Origin: Globisporangium splendens
Lineage: Eukaryota > Oomycota > Peronosporomycetes > Pythiales > Pythiaceae
Assembly: GCA_006386115.1 (NCBI GenBank)
Contig: VFIW01000150.1
Coordinates: 1-64,000, forward strand
Length of the DNA stretch: 64,000 nt
Direction of reading: 5' to 3'
Part shown: positions 1 to 9,715 of the stretch, piece by piece
Layout: each line of letters begins with the position of its first letter
Numbering within the stretch: position 1 is the first letter of the stretch
The notes under the pieces: generated by a model
Told to the model about the DNA's origin: nothing
Database searches by the model: none
Seen by the model: the letters and a program-made list of their open reading frames with translations, nothing else
Position numbers and translations under genes: made by a program

Positions 1-1760
1 AGCAAAACTGTGCGCTTTGGCTGAAACGTCATGGAATTTACGTTTTGCAGTCGCAGCCGCTGCAGCAGCTGCGGTGTGCGCGGAAGACGCTTTGGACAGA
101 TGCTCCTTAGCAATGTCTAATGTTGCCTGAGCAGTGCTTAAGCGGGCGTCGATAGCAATCTTTTGCTTCGCTTGAGTGGAGTTTGCTTGTACTCCATCAA
201 GCACAGAATCAGCTGAAGAAAGCTTCCCAGCCAGAACGGCCTCAAGTTCAAGTTCGCGCTTCTTTCGAGCCTGGAGAGCCTTGCGGTTGCTCTGACCGTT
301 AGAAGCTTTGATACTTGTCTCTGGAGTCCCGGTACCAATGCTACCAGGGCTGGCTGCTGGACCAGGAGGTGTGCCAATAACAGAAGTCAGCTTCGGAGCA
401 GCCTTTAGGGTTCCGCCTTTTGGCGCTCGTCCACCAGCTGATGCCGCGTCAGAAGCTGTATGGGGTTGCCCTTTCGATGCCGGTGAACTCTTCACTGGTG
501 TGGTCGCTGAGGTTGAAATCATGGATTTCATCGCCCCCTTCTGTTTCTTGAGATTGGCTGGATCGAACCACTCTGCCTCCGACGGCGTAACCGATTGAGC
601 GTCTGTTGCAGAATTGGCCGCTGCTGCAGAGCCGGTGCCGCTATTCGAGTCAGCAGGCTGGGACATCTCAGAGAGCAGCGCTTTCTCAGTTGCCTTGATC
701 TTCAGGTTGGCCATGACTTTGCCCAAACTATTGGAGAGATTACCAATGTACTTTTGTCGGACTTCAAGAGACATGTGCTGTAGCTCAAATTTCGACATTT
801 CCTTGGCTTGCTTGATTTCTGGTTCGAAGTCGCGATGAAATTGCATCTGACAATCTCCAGGAGCTCGAGTACACTTGCTTTTTGGGTGCGAGGGGTCGAA
901 GCACTGAAAGCAAGGGATTCGGCTGTACCGCTGATGATGATGAACGAAGATCGAGAACCCTTTAGCAGAGATGTGGGTGACATCTTTGAGCTGAGGGGGA
1001 CATTCCTCGGAGTTGAAGATAACAACCCAGAAGTTAGAGTCGTATGCGCCATCCCGTGCTCGCGGCGCGCGCGCAATGGACACGACTTCACATTCGGTGC
1101 TCAATGCTATCAGTTGGCCGACAACGTCATTGCCTAAGCCGGGAGCTACAACACGGACTTGATATTGTAGTGCATCCGCTTGGTGGGGGATAACATTGTC
1201 GATATCGCATCGATCATCTTCTTCCTCGAGCTTGGCGGTGCTCAGGAGAACGAGTTTTTCGTTGCGAAGTCTAATCTCTCGTCTATGCCATTTCGTTGCA
1301 GTGGACTGCTCCTTGACAATGAAGGTCAATCGCCGAGTCGCCGCAGTGTAGTACAGGCGCTTGACATTCTGAATCCACTCGCACAGATTCTTATAACCTG
1401 CTGAGCCGGCTGGCTCGGATGCAAGTAATTGCATAAGAATTGTCTTTTCCGCGATGTGTTCAAGCATCAAGATGCGCGGAGGGACCACAGCAACGACTGT
1501 GCCTTCGAGGCAGTCTTCAAAGAATTTGACATAGGCCATGCGTTGAAGGAAAGTGTGGGTACAGGCGAGGAATGCAGGAGGCGCGTCTAAGACGAGAGCA
1601 CCCATTATCCAGGCATTCAACGCTTCTTCTTCGGCCGGCACCATCTTCCGTAGGTCATCATCGGGTTTAGTCTTCCATGGACGTGTAGCGATCTTGGTCA
1701 ATCGCTGAATCCATGCACGATGACGCGCTTCACGCACCGCGGCATCAGTCTGAGTGTTGT
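1..1760 (-). mobile_element. LINE-A copy A, ORF1 part, truncated by the window edge
   Basis: This stretch is a close copy of 19,225-20,993 (copy B, offset about 19,224, one 9-base difference near 630). It therefore holds the middle of the LINE-A ORF1 on the minus strand: the CCHC zinc knuckle region near 840-910 and the start of the Ala/Lys-rich probable coiled coil at 1-130. Translation of the first 60 bases agrees with the copy B protein, so the frame is open at the window edge. The 5' continuation of the copy lies at 11,582-11,849, because a 9.3 kb LINE-2 element and a 0.5 kb insertion sit between. The 3' half, including the polymerase, is outside the window. Confidence 0.85.
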
Positions 1761-1775
1761 TCTCTGGGTGAGCAG
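1760..1775. repeat. Target-site duplication, left copy
   Basis: The sequence ttctctgggtgagcag is repeated at 11,060-11,075. Its last 15 bases occur again at 11,582-11,596, and the uninterrupted site is at 20,994-21,008 in LINE-A copy B. It marks the LINE-2 insertion point. Confidence 0.9.
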
Positions 1776-1821
1776 AGAGAGAGAGAAGGTAATTCTATTT
1801 AACTTATGATCTACATATAGT

Positions 1822-3444
1822 TTAAGAATTCCTGAGTCTCATTAACACTGCTGACAGTGAGGTGTTTCTAAGTTTTGACGGTGTGGCACCGATATCATTG
1901 TCGAGTAGAACTGCGACTTTGGACATAAGAATTTGATCGTTCCCCCGCGATTCGTCGGTGAGTATCTTCGCACTCTTGGAGTTCATTGCCGTGTTGGCGA
2001 GAAGATCGGCCATTTTGTTTTGTTCTCGTTTTGTGTGATTCCAGGAGATCCACGCAAAGTTGGCGATGATTTGATTTACCCGAACTGCTAGTGGCTGCAA
2101 CTCGGTCTGGTATATTGAGGCGAACCCGTTCTGGGCTGCGATAATCATTTGGCTGTCTCCGAAGACTTCCAACTTGACTTCATAGTGCTGTAGGTAGTGT
2201 GCACTGTATGCCAGACCATCTTTCAGTGCGCTGTATTCGCACCGGTTGTTCGTGACTTCTGGTCCCATGTACGCATAGCCGCATGCTTTGAGTTCCCATC
2301 GATTGGTGCGTTCATTCAGGAAGATGAGTGCCCAACCACTGCCTCCTGGACCTGGGTTGCCGCGTGCACCTCCATCGAAATACAAACGCGCTGTCGCCCA
2401 CGCTTCAAGTTGACGCGACAGGTCTTGTCTCTCCAGTACGCTGAGCAGTTGGCTCAGGCAAGTTGCATTGATCTTTTCTCCTTTGAGCGCTCTCATCCGA
2501 TGAGCCACAGCTCGCACTTGCATCACACACGCAGTCCACACACGCTTGGTGCTTTCTTCGATAGCAACGTGTTGCCGTTCATGCACTATTTCCACTCTCG
2601 TTCTCCACAGCAATACTGGGATGCTTGATGTGACGATAAACCAAAGTTTCTGTAGTGCTGTAGAGTGTTCCGGAGTAATGAACCCGAAGTGCTTTTCCAA
2701 TTCCCGGAGCAAAGATCGTTGACCTGGCGGGGCTGTGCGGCTAGCAATGTGAGGCAGGAAGAGATTGAGTGCTTGCTCCGTCAATGTTCGACCAATCCAT
2801 CGCCCGAGGAACGCCATCCACGCAGCTTGTGCTCGCTTGCAACTCCAGACTATGTGTGAGATAGTTTCTTTTGTTTCCCCACATCCGGCATTGCTTGGAC
2901 ACGCCGAAGACTCGATCCTTCCCGGATGGAACAGGTTGAGCTGCATCGTAGAAATCCGGTATGTCGTCCACATCTGATACGGCGTAAGACATCCTCGTTG
3001 TTTCCATAGATCTGCTGGCAGCCGATACTGCACATGACTATACCACTGGTCAGTTTTCGCGACTTCGTTGAGCTTGTCTACGAGTACTCCGAGACCTTGA
3101 TACAGCTTGCTGTGCAACCTCCGTGTTCTTGCTCGGTCAATTGCCTTCTGGATGCTGTTTGGGGGAGTACGTTCATGCACCAGCCACGGACAATGCGTCG
3201 TGAGCGGGTGAGGTTTGAATGTCCACCCTACAGTCTTTATTTCTTCTTCGATCATTGCCACGTCTTGCTGGCAGGTAGCATCCCCGGTCCAGTCGGTCAC
3301 TGTCCAGAGAACTCCATTTGCTTGCCGTTGCATCTGAATGTAGTCCGTGTGGCTCCTCTCCGATACTGGCACCGCGGTGATGGTTCCCATGCCGTTGCTG
3401 ATCCACTTGTACTCTCGTTTTGTGTGTTTCCTGCTCCACGGCTC
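1822..3444 (-). CDS. LINE-2 ORF2 C-terminal part: zinc finger and RNase H, after an in-frame TAG
   Basis: This is the continuation of ORF2 in the same reading frame after a TAG at 3,445-3,447. The first ATG is at 3,390, 18 codons past the stop. Counting from that Met, a CCHC cluster of LINE type is at C164, C170, H179 and C184, and a type I RNase H domain follows. Its acidic residues are visible: D339 in YFDGGARGNPGPGG, E385 in NNRCEY, D412 in GDSQ, and the Asp of NKMADLLAN. RNase H removes template RNA after target-primed reverse transcription. It could be made by stop-codon readthrough, by reinitiation at 3,390, or not at all if the TAG is a simple mutation. The domain itself is otherwise open to its natural end. 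Confidence 0.85.
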   Translation of the reverse strand, partial: EPWSRKHTKREYKWISNGMGTITAVPVSERSHTDYIQMQRQANGVLWTVTDWTGDATCQQDVAMIEEEIKTVGWTFKPHPLTTHCPWLVHERTPPNSIQKAIDRARTRRLHSKLYQGLGVLVDKLNEVAKTDQWYSHVQYRLPADLWKQRGCLTPYQMWTTYRISTMQLNLFHPGRIESSACPSNAGCGETKETISHIVWSCKRAQAAWMAFLGRWIGRTLTEQALNLFLPHIASRTAPPGQRSLLRELEKHFGFITPEHSTALQKLWFIVTSSIPVLLWRTRVEIVHERQHVAIEESTKRVWTACVMQVRAVAHRMRALKGEKINATCLSQLLSVLERQDLSRQLEAWATARLYFDGGARGNPGPGGSGWALIFLNERTNRWELKACGYAYMGPEVTNNRCEYSALKDGLAYSAHYLQHYEVKLEVFGDSQMIIAAQNGFASIYQTELQPLAVRVNQIIANFAWISWNHTKREQNKMADLLANTAMNSKSAKILTDESRGNDQILMSKVAVLLDNDIGATPSKLRNTSLSAVLMRLRNS

Positions 3445-6400
3445 CTATTGACTGTTCAGCTGGTTGCCTGCATCGATTTCCATCTCCGGTGAGCATAGAA
3501 TGATGCTGGTTACGAGTTTTCGCAGGACGGCCCTTCGTTTGGACGTGAGAGTCGCCGTCATGGTTGGTAGCCGCAGAGAGAACACTCGCTCTTCTTCCCG
3601 TCTCACGTTGAAGCTGGCCAAATTGCATTCCTTCAGGAAAGAAATCGTTTTGACCGTGTACTGCTCGCCTTGGCTGTCGATTATCCAGGGGTTGTCGTTC
3701 CACTGAAAGGATGGCCAGAACGCTCGAGTCTCTTCCGATAGCTGATGTATCGTCTGCTCAGGTTTTCTCCCAAAGTACACACCTACACGTCCGTCTGATC
3801 TCCACTCGAGGTCCACGGTCGGTAGCAAGGATTCCATTTGCCGCTTTAGATCGTCTTTCCACGCGGGATTGCGTCCCTCTGCAGCCACCAGGTCTTCACC
3901 GAGATACTCCCACCCGAGTCTGTGGATATTGTTCGTCTGGTACAGCCTTGTCTGTGCGTGCTGGCTTCGCTCCTTGGGTGAGATCGCGCAGCATTCCCAG
4001 TTTTGACTTTTGTCCTGATGAACCTGTTCATGCCAAGCTTCTGTATACCTGTCTCGCGCTCGCTGTAGCCACCGAGTTGTCCGCCGCATCGCTTGTCGCT
4101 TTATTGCCAGAGGTATTGAATAGAGACCAATACCTCCTTCCTTGACCGGCAGGTAGAGCAGGGAAGGACTCACCTTGTGCCTCATGCCGTCTGTGCCGAG
4201 TGTCGATTTCCACAAAAATTGCTTTTGTAGATTCACTAGCTGATCCACGACCTTCGCTGGGGGCTTGATGTAGCCGGCAGTGAATAGAATCGCCGGCAGC
4301 AAGACCGAATTCAGTATAAGCACTCTCCCCACCACACTGTTGGAGACTTTGGTCGCGATAATCAATCTTGTTCGGAGCTTTTGCAGGCGATCCTCCCAAT
4401 TAGCTTGTGTGATGTTCCCGGTTCCTATTTGGATGCCAAGGTACCTCACCGTCTCTCCATGCTTCAGGATTGGAATGCCGCATCTTTGTTCTTGGACTAC
4501 TGCTGTGTTGAGACTGATGTAGCTGCTTTTCGTTGGTTGCACGTGCAGCCCTGATTGCTGGCCAAACTCGGACAGCAGCTGCATCAGTCGAGGCAGCTGT
4601 TTCCCTTGTTTCAAAAAGACAGCAGAGTCGTCGACGAAGATCGAAATATGATGAGGTTCTGCACCGGATCTGGTCACACGAATTCCTTCCAGATAGGGGT
4701 CTTGTTGTACTGCCAGTGCGAGAATCTCCGCAGCAACGATAAACAGCAGAGGGGCCAGGGGGCAACCTTGACGAATGCCCGACTTGACCTCCCATTCTCT
4801 CGACAGTTCACCTTTCACCAGGTACTGCGCCGTAGTGTCCGTGTGCATTCGACGTACTAACTCCACAAATTGTCGCCCAAAACCGAACTTGCTCAGCACA
4901 AGGTACAGAAAGCCTCTGTCCAATGTGTCGTAAGCCTTCATGAAGTCAAGCATCACAATTCCCGTAGCGTCATCGAACCCTTCAGTGCTGCTGTGGTACG
5001 CTTTATCCAATGCGGCTTGCATGATGAGGATCGCGTTCTCCATTAGTCGGTCGCGTACGAAGCCTTGTTGTTCTTCTCCGATGATCCACAGAAGGATGTC
5101 TTGCAACCTTGTTGCTAGGACTTTTGCAAACAACTTGTAGGTGGTCGTAAGCAGAGTGATTGGTCTGTAATCGAGGGGATTTGGCGAATCTCCTTTCTTG
5201 CGCAACGGAATAACGATTCCTTGGCCGAATGATCTTGGCATGGGTGCCCCGCGTTGGATGTTGTTGAATTCCCGCACCAAAACGTCGACCATCGCGTCCT
5301 CGCAATCCTTGTAGAAGTCATTGTTCAGACTGTCCACGCCACCTGCCTTATGCCGATGTAAAGCCGCGATCGCCTCTCGTACTTCTTTTTCGGTAATGGG
5401 TGCCGTCAAGTCTTGGTTTTGCGCTTCCGTGACTTTCCGAGTTTCCGGAATGTACACCAGTGCATCGAATCGCAGTTCAGCCTTGTGCGGAGGGACCGTA
5501 GCATGGCTCTGGCCGGTGATTTGGTGCCACTCAGCCCCCATGATGTCCGCTAGACTCACGTTTGGTGGGTGGTACCTTCCGGGGGTCGGTTCCAATCGCG
5601 AAATTGTTTGATCCCGCTGCCAGTTGGCGATCCTCCGAAAGAAGTGACGAACATCCCCCTGCGTTGCTTGCATATACTTACCGAATTTAAACTCTGCTGC
5701 CTCTCTTGCCGCGTTTGCTTGTTCTTCGATCAGCTGACGCCTTGAGCGTTTCACCGGTTGGTGCTGCTGATCCTCCAACTTTTGCTGGTATCTTCGCACT
5801 TGCCGCTTCTCTGCTCGACTCACTCTCAGTATTGCTTGGATGATACGCTTCTCCAGATGGCTCCACTCGATTGGTCCTTCACTCTGCATCAGCTCCAGCT
5901 CGCGACTGATTGCCTGTTGCACTCCAGTCCGCACCAAGTCAGGACGCGAAGTACGCATCGGGTACCTGCACTTGTTCACTTTCCTTGGTCTATGCGGTTG
6001 GCTCGTCCATTTCATATGCAGCACCACTGCTTGGTGATCCGAGTAGCGCTTGGGTAGCTCTATGGCCTCCCATTGCACGGCGCTTCCCAGATTCCCTGCT
6101 ATATAGAATCGGTCGAGTCGACTGGCTGAGTTTTTTCTCCAGTATGTGAAATGCTCCGTCGGTTCTCGCTGCACTGGCCACTCCGGATCCTCCACTAGCT
6201 CCCGTGCGTCGTGTATGTTCCACTCCGTCACTAATCTTCTCAGTTCTGCACTTTCGCATTGCATCGGTAGCAGAACTCCTCTTTGGTACCGGTCTCGTTG
6301 CTTGTCGAGCACACAATTGAAGTCACCTCCGAGCACTGCTGCTGCACGATGAGTCCCGAACTCCTCGTTTAGGCGTCGGAAGAAGTGTTCTCGCTCTGAT

Positions 6401-6849
6401 TTCTTGTTGGGTGCGTACACGTTAATCCACACCACTCCCTTGGACTTGATAGCGACTGTGCGATTTGTCCACTTGGATTCCTCGATCAGTTTTGTTTCGC
6501 TAATTGTCTTCGGATTTGTGAGTATTGCAACTCCGCCGGTCGCGTCTGGATGGATGGACCAAAAGGACGTTGCTTCGTCCAGGTTTGTAATCCCCCATAT
6601 TCGGTTCCAGTATTGTCGGAGTCTGCGTTCTTCTTTGGCTGTGGTGATCCTCGTTTCCTGCAAATAAATGATGTCATACTTTTCTGCGGTTAGTGCCCCC
6701 TTGAGATCCTCTAACCATTTTGTTCGTTCTTTCTTTTTGAATCCGCACACGTTCTGAGTTAATACCCGTAGCATGTTAGGACATGATCTTTTTTCCTTTT
6801 TTTGGTTTTTGTAAAATGCATTCTTGAGGGCATGTAGCGCGGCGTACAT
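3445..6849 (-). CDS. LINE-2 ORF2: APE endonuclease and reverse transcriptase
   Basis: This is a 1,134-residue frame starting at an ATG. The endonuclease of the exonuclease III/APE fold is at about 27-280, with QETR (64-67), GGDFN (174-178), RLDRFY (244-249) and SDH (270-272). The reverse transcriptase is at about 480-800, with YRPITLL, LDFMKAYDTLDR (634-645), GIRQGCPLAP (691-700) and the catalytic box FVDD (738-741), where most LINEs have YADD or FADD. The enzyme nicks the target and copies the element RNA from the free 3' end. The frame ends at TAG 3,445-3,447, but the codons after it stay open through the RNase H domain. ORF1 ends 50 bases upstream, so ORF2 is probably reached by reinitiation or a second internal start. 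All catalytic motifs look intact. Confidence 0.92.
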   Translation of the reverse strand: MYAALHALKNAFYKNQKKEKRSCPNMLRVLTQNVCGFKKKERTKWLEDLKGALTAEKYDIIYLQETRITTAKEERRLRQYWNRIWGITNLDEATSFWSIHPDATGGVAILTNPKTISETKLIEESKWTNRTVAIKSKGVVWINVYAPNKKSEREHFFRRLNEEFGTHRAAAVLGGDFNCVLDKQRDRYQRGVLLPMQCESAELRRLVTEWNIHDARELVEDPEWPVQREPTEHFTYWRKNSASRLDRFYIAGNLGSAVQWEAIELPKRYSDHQAVVLHMKWTSQPHRPRKVNKCRYPMRTSRPDLVRTGVQQAISRELELMQSEGPIEWSHLEKRIIQAILRVSRAEKRQVRRYQQKLEDQQHQPVKRSRRQLIEEQANAAREAAEFKFGKYMQATQGDVRHFFRRIANWQRDQTISRLEPTPGRYHPPNVSLADIMGAEWHQITGQSHATVPPHKAELRFDALVYIPETRKVTEAQNQDLTAPITEKEVREAIAALHRHKAGGVDSLNNDFYKDCEDAMVDVLVREFNNIQRGAPMPRSFGQGIVIPLRKKGDSPNPLDYRPITLLTTTYKLFAKVLATRLQDILLWIIGEEQQGFVRDRLMENAILIMQAALDKAYHSSTEGFDDATGIVMLDFMKAYDTLDRGFLYLVLSKFGFGRQFVELVRRMHTDTTAQYLVKGELSREWEVKSGIRQGCPLAPLLFIVAAEILALAVQQDPYLEGIRVTRSGAEPHHISIFVDDSAVFLKQGKQLPRLMQLLSEFGQQSGLHVQPTKSSYISLNTAVVQEQRCGIPILKHGETVRYLGIQIGTGNITQANWEDRLQKLRTRLIIATKVSNSVVGRVLILNSVLLPAILFTAGYIKPPAKVVDQLVNLQKQFLWKSTLGTDGMRHKVSPSLLYLPVKEGGIGLYSIPLAIKRQAMRRTTRWLQRARDRYTEAWHEQVHQDKSQNWECCAISPKERSQHAQTRLYQTNNIHRLGWEYLGEDLVAAEGRNPAWKDDLKRQMESLLPTVDLEWRSDGRVGVYFGRKPEQTIHQLSEETRAFWPSFQWNDNPWIIDSQGEQYTVKTISFLKECNLASFNVRREEERVFSLRLPTMTATLTSKRRAVLRKLVTSIILCSPEMEIDAGNQLNSQ

Positions 6850-6898
6850 TTCTGTACCTGGGCTACTGCCATCTTGGTTACCTGTTGGTGTCGTGCCT

Positions 6899-9715
6899 TT
6901 AGTACCTTGAGGGCTCGACCGAGTCCACTTCCATGGTGACTTGAGCCATAATCACCGATAGAGCTGACCACTCGCTGAGCTCCTCTCCGCTCTTGAAGGC
7001 TGCTTTGAGTTCTCTGGTTTGCTTCAACATCGCACAGAAGTCTTCAATCGCCTCGTACAGGTTGTCTGGGTCTTCGGCGTCGCTAGACCTGAACGTCTGC
7101 AGCTCCTCCTCATACACCACTGTGCAGATGATGTAGCGGCTGAGCTTCTCTTGCTGGGTCGGGTGACAAAGTCGCAAAACTTCGAGACCACCGTACTTCA
7201 TTCTTCCTAGTGTCGACCAGTCTTCCTTGGAGTTGAGTAGTGCCGCCCGTTGTTGCTTCGTGGTTGCCGTTGCAATCCTGTCAAACCAGCCTGTAATCCA
7301 TACCTTGGTTTCTGCTTCATCGGTGCGGTATAAAAGACGTTTGAGTCCTTCCTCAATCACCTGTTCACGCAGTACTTGTGTCAAGTCCACTAGGGTTGGC
7401 CCTCTGAGGTGGTTCAGCACATGATGCGGTCCTGGCGACGTCTTCAACATCGCTAGAATTCGCTCCCATTCATTGAGAGCTGCCTGCGTCCATACATCAT
7501 GATTGGACGAGAGCAGAGGAAAGGGGCATTTGGTTTCTTGTTTCCATTGCTCCTGGAACCCTTCCCAATGCTCCTGCAGCGTGCGCTCGAGGTCTCTGCG
7601 TTTCTGCATGGAGTCTCCTTCGATCGCCAAACGTCTCGAGAGCGTTCTGGTTTTCTTGAGGGGGACATTGGGGCTGTTCAGGTTCATCGCGTCGTCACCA
7701 TCTTCGGCTGTGAGCATCAGGGTTTCGTCTCTATCTCGCTTCCTGGGTTGTGGAGGTAACTCGGTTGTGGGCGAGTGATACACCACAAGCTGATTCTCCT
7801 GAGATGCGAACGACCAACCGTGATGTCCGCTGAGCTGGTTTGGCTCGAACTTTTCTCGTTCGTCCAGCGATGGAGCCACCTCTAAATCTTCCAAACTGGA
7901 ATTGTCGCTTTCCTCCATTGAATCCTCCGCAACTGGTTCGAAGTCGAATTGGCCGGATCGGTCAGTCTTGAACTCCGTCTTGCTCCTTTCGGATCCTTGG
8001 AGATGCTTCGCTAACGAGGAGCTCGTCATATTCGCCGGTGACGATGGTTCGTTTAGGGTTCTGAAATGCAGACTGTTGTAGTGTTCTTTTGCGAATTTCA
8101 TCACGATTGGAAGTGGACTGCTCGTAGCCTCTGCTTCGATTCTGTCCTGACGAAGCTCGTCTTCCCATTGCTTCCCCGTGCACGCATGCTCTTTGGCTGA
8201 CAGAAACTGGCCTCCTGCGTGGACTCTGGATTGTGGCTTGTAAATTGCAAACCCTTTTCGGTTTCTGTACGTTGTCTCGATGAGCACGAAGACTTTTCTC
8301 TGCAAAGCCTTGGCAGCCATCCGCAAGGACTCCGGTCCACCCCACATGGACCCTGGTAGCGTCGACGATCGGCTGGAGGAGCTGCTTGCGATATCATTGA
8401 AATAGTCGAGAACATCTGCTTTCCTTTCTTTTGGGCTCATTTTTCGATCCCCTCTCCCCAATGCTTCGAGTATTCCCAGATGCGTTCCTTCAGGGAATTC
8501 AAGATCGAAGTTGAGACGTGCGGCCGCGTTCATACTTTGCTTGATTCTGCTCGCCGTTGCCTCCAGCAGCTTCTCATTGGCCATGTTGTCATGCGTGATT
8601 TGGAGCATCGCTTCCGCCACTGCATAAAATTGGCAATTTCCGGTAGGTGGTGTCGTTGCTTCTGCAAGTCCGTTGGCGTCCATCACGTCTTGAAGCGTGT
8701 ACTCCCCATCCCAGTCCATGATGTCGTTACGGTTCGGGTTGAGCTCGGCTTGTCTTTCCACGTGCACCTTCATCAGCTCGTCCATATCTCGTCGAAAGCG
8801 CATCAGTTCTTTTGCCCACCGGATGTCCTCCTTGGAGATTTGTCTTGGTCCATTTTTCTGGCTTGTCTTTGGCGCGTATCCTTTTGTATTCGCTGCTCCG
8901 CCGTTTGGTTTCGCCTTCGCCTGTTCTTTGAGATTGCCGGTTTGTTGTACTGGAATTCCTGTTCCCACTGTAAACGATGCATTTTTTGTTAGATTTCTTG
9001 GGTTGTAGTTCGGTTGTGGGTTGGACGTGTTGGTCTCGTCAGGAGTCACGGAGTTCGTGTTCTCGCTCGGCTTGGTTTCCTCACTGGCTTGAGGACTCTC
9101 TGCTGCTGGTTGAAGTGGCTGTTTCTCTTTGTCGATACTGTCTGAGACCGACTCTTTTATTTCCGCTGCACTTGTGAAAGTGGCTGGCTTTCTTGGAAGT
9201 TTACTCACGATCACATCACCTGCGTAAATACAGTTGTTAGTTTTTAGTTCCTCTTCCGTTGCCTTACATGCTCGCGCGAAATGTCCCGCTGCCCCGCAGA
9301 TTAAACAAGGAGCAATTCGATACTTGGATGCGTGGTGAAGGATGATCGTTCGCCCTCGCCAAATAATTCGTCTGACATCGATAAGCGCTTTTGGACACAA
9401 TTCGTCTTCAAAGAGCACCTCCCACCACTGCGATTGGTTGGATCTTGGACCGTACTGATCAAGTGGGTAGGCGTAGAATCGCTTGCCTGTCGTCTGCTTC
9501 AAGTATTCTAAAAACAAGGCCATATTCATTGAGCGAGCAGTGTTCAAAAACGAATTTTGTACCTGGATCTCGATTCTGCATTCTGTAGCCCGTCCGCTCC
9601 CAATTGCCTGTTCCAAACGTTGTTTGCCTCCGGTCGCTCTCCGGTTGTCTCCGTCTGGTGTGCGGATATGAGCTGCACCAATTGGCGTCGGAAGGGGATC
9701 GCCATTTTGTTCCAT
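6899..9715 (-). CDS. LINE-2 ORF1: CCHC knuckle protein with OTU-like cysteine protease domain
   Basis: The frame has 938 residues, though its first ~40 probably precede the true joining point with the upstream frame (see 9,544-11,024). A CCHC zinc knuckle of form CX2CX4HX4C is at 137-150 (CLICGAAGHFARAC). A Pro/Ser/Asn-rich linker follows. Residues about 340-555 match the OTU deubiquitinase/cysteine protease plan: PTGNCQFYAVAEAM with candidate nucleophile C361 (codon 8,633-8,635), WGGPESLRMAAKAL at 458-471, and HYNSL with candidate His 545 (codon 8,081-8,083). The remainder is helical and resembles the ORF1b product of LINE-A copy B. The knuckle suggests RNA binding in the element particle. 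The protease role is inferred and could be protein processing or removal of ubiquitin. Confidence 0.85.
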   Translation of the reverse strand: MEQNGDPLPTPIGAAHIRTPDGDNRRATGGKQRLEQAIGSGRATECRIEIQVQNSFLNTARSMNMALFLEYLKQTTGKRFYAYPLDQYGPRSNQSQWWEVLFEDELCPKALIDVRRIIWRGRTIILHHASKYRIAPCLICGAAGHFARACKATEEELKTNNCIYAGDVIVSKLPRKPATFTSAAEIKESVSDSIDKEKQPLQPAAESPQASEETKPSENTNSVTPDETNTSNPQPNYNPRNLTKNASFTVGTGIPVQQTGNLKEQAKAKPNGGAANTKGYAPKTSQKNGPRQISKEDIRWAKELMRFRRDMDELMKVHVERQAELNPNRNDIMDWDGEYTLQDVMDANGLAEATTPPTGNCQFYAVAEAMLQITHDNMANEKLLEATASRIKQSMNAAARLNFDLEFPEGTHLGILEALGRGDRKMSPKERKADVLDYFNDIASSSSSRSSTLPGSMWGGPESLRMAAKALQRKVFVLIETTYRNRKGFAIYKPQSRVHAGGQFLSAKEHACTGKQWEDELRQDRIEAEATSSPLPIVMKFAKEHYNSLHFRTLNEPSSPANMTSSSLAKHLQGSERSKTEFKTDRSGQFDFEPVAEDSMEESDNSSLEDLEVAPSLDEREKFEPNQLSGHHGWSFASQENQLVVYHSPTTELPPQPRKRDRDETLMLTAEDGDDAMNLNSPNVPLKKTRTLSRRLAIEGDSMQKRRDLERTLQEHWEGFQEQWKQETKCPFPLLSSNHDVWTQAALNEWERILAMLKTSPGPHHVLNHLRGPTLVDLTQVLREQVIEEGLKRLLYRTDEAETKVWITGWFDRIATATTKQQRAALLNSKEDWSTLGRMKYGGLEVLRLCHPTQQEKLSRYIICTVVYEEELQTFRSSDAEDPDNLYEAIEDFCAMLKQTRELKAAFKSGEELSEWSALSVIMAQVTMEVDSVEPSRY

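Noticed and set aside
702..1091. Frames of 60-185 codons antisense or out of frame to LINE ORF1 (also 808-1,137, 19,819-20,370, 19,935-20,324)
   Set aside because: They are shadows of the coding frame: both LINE-A copies share them because the DNA is the same, and they lack domain content.
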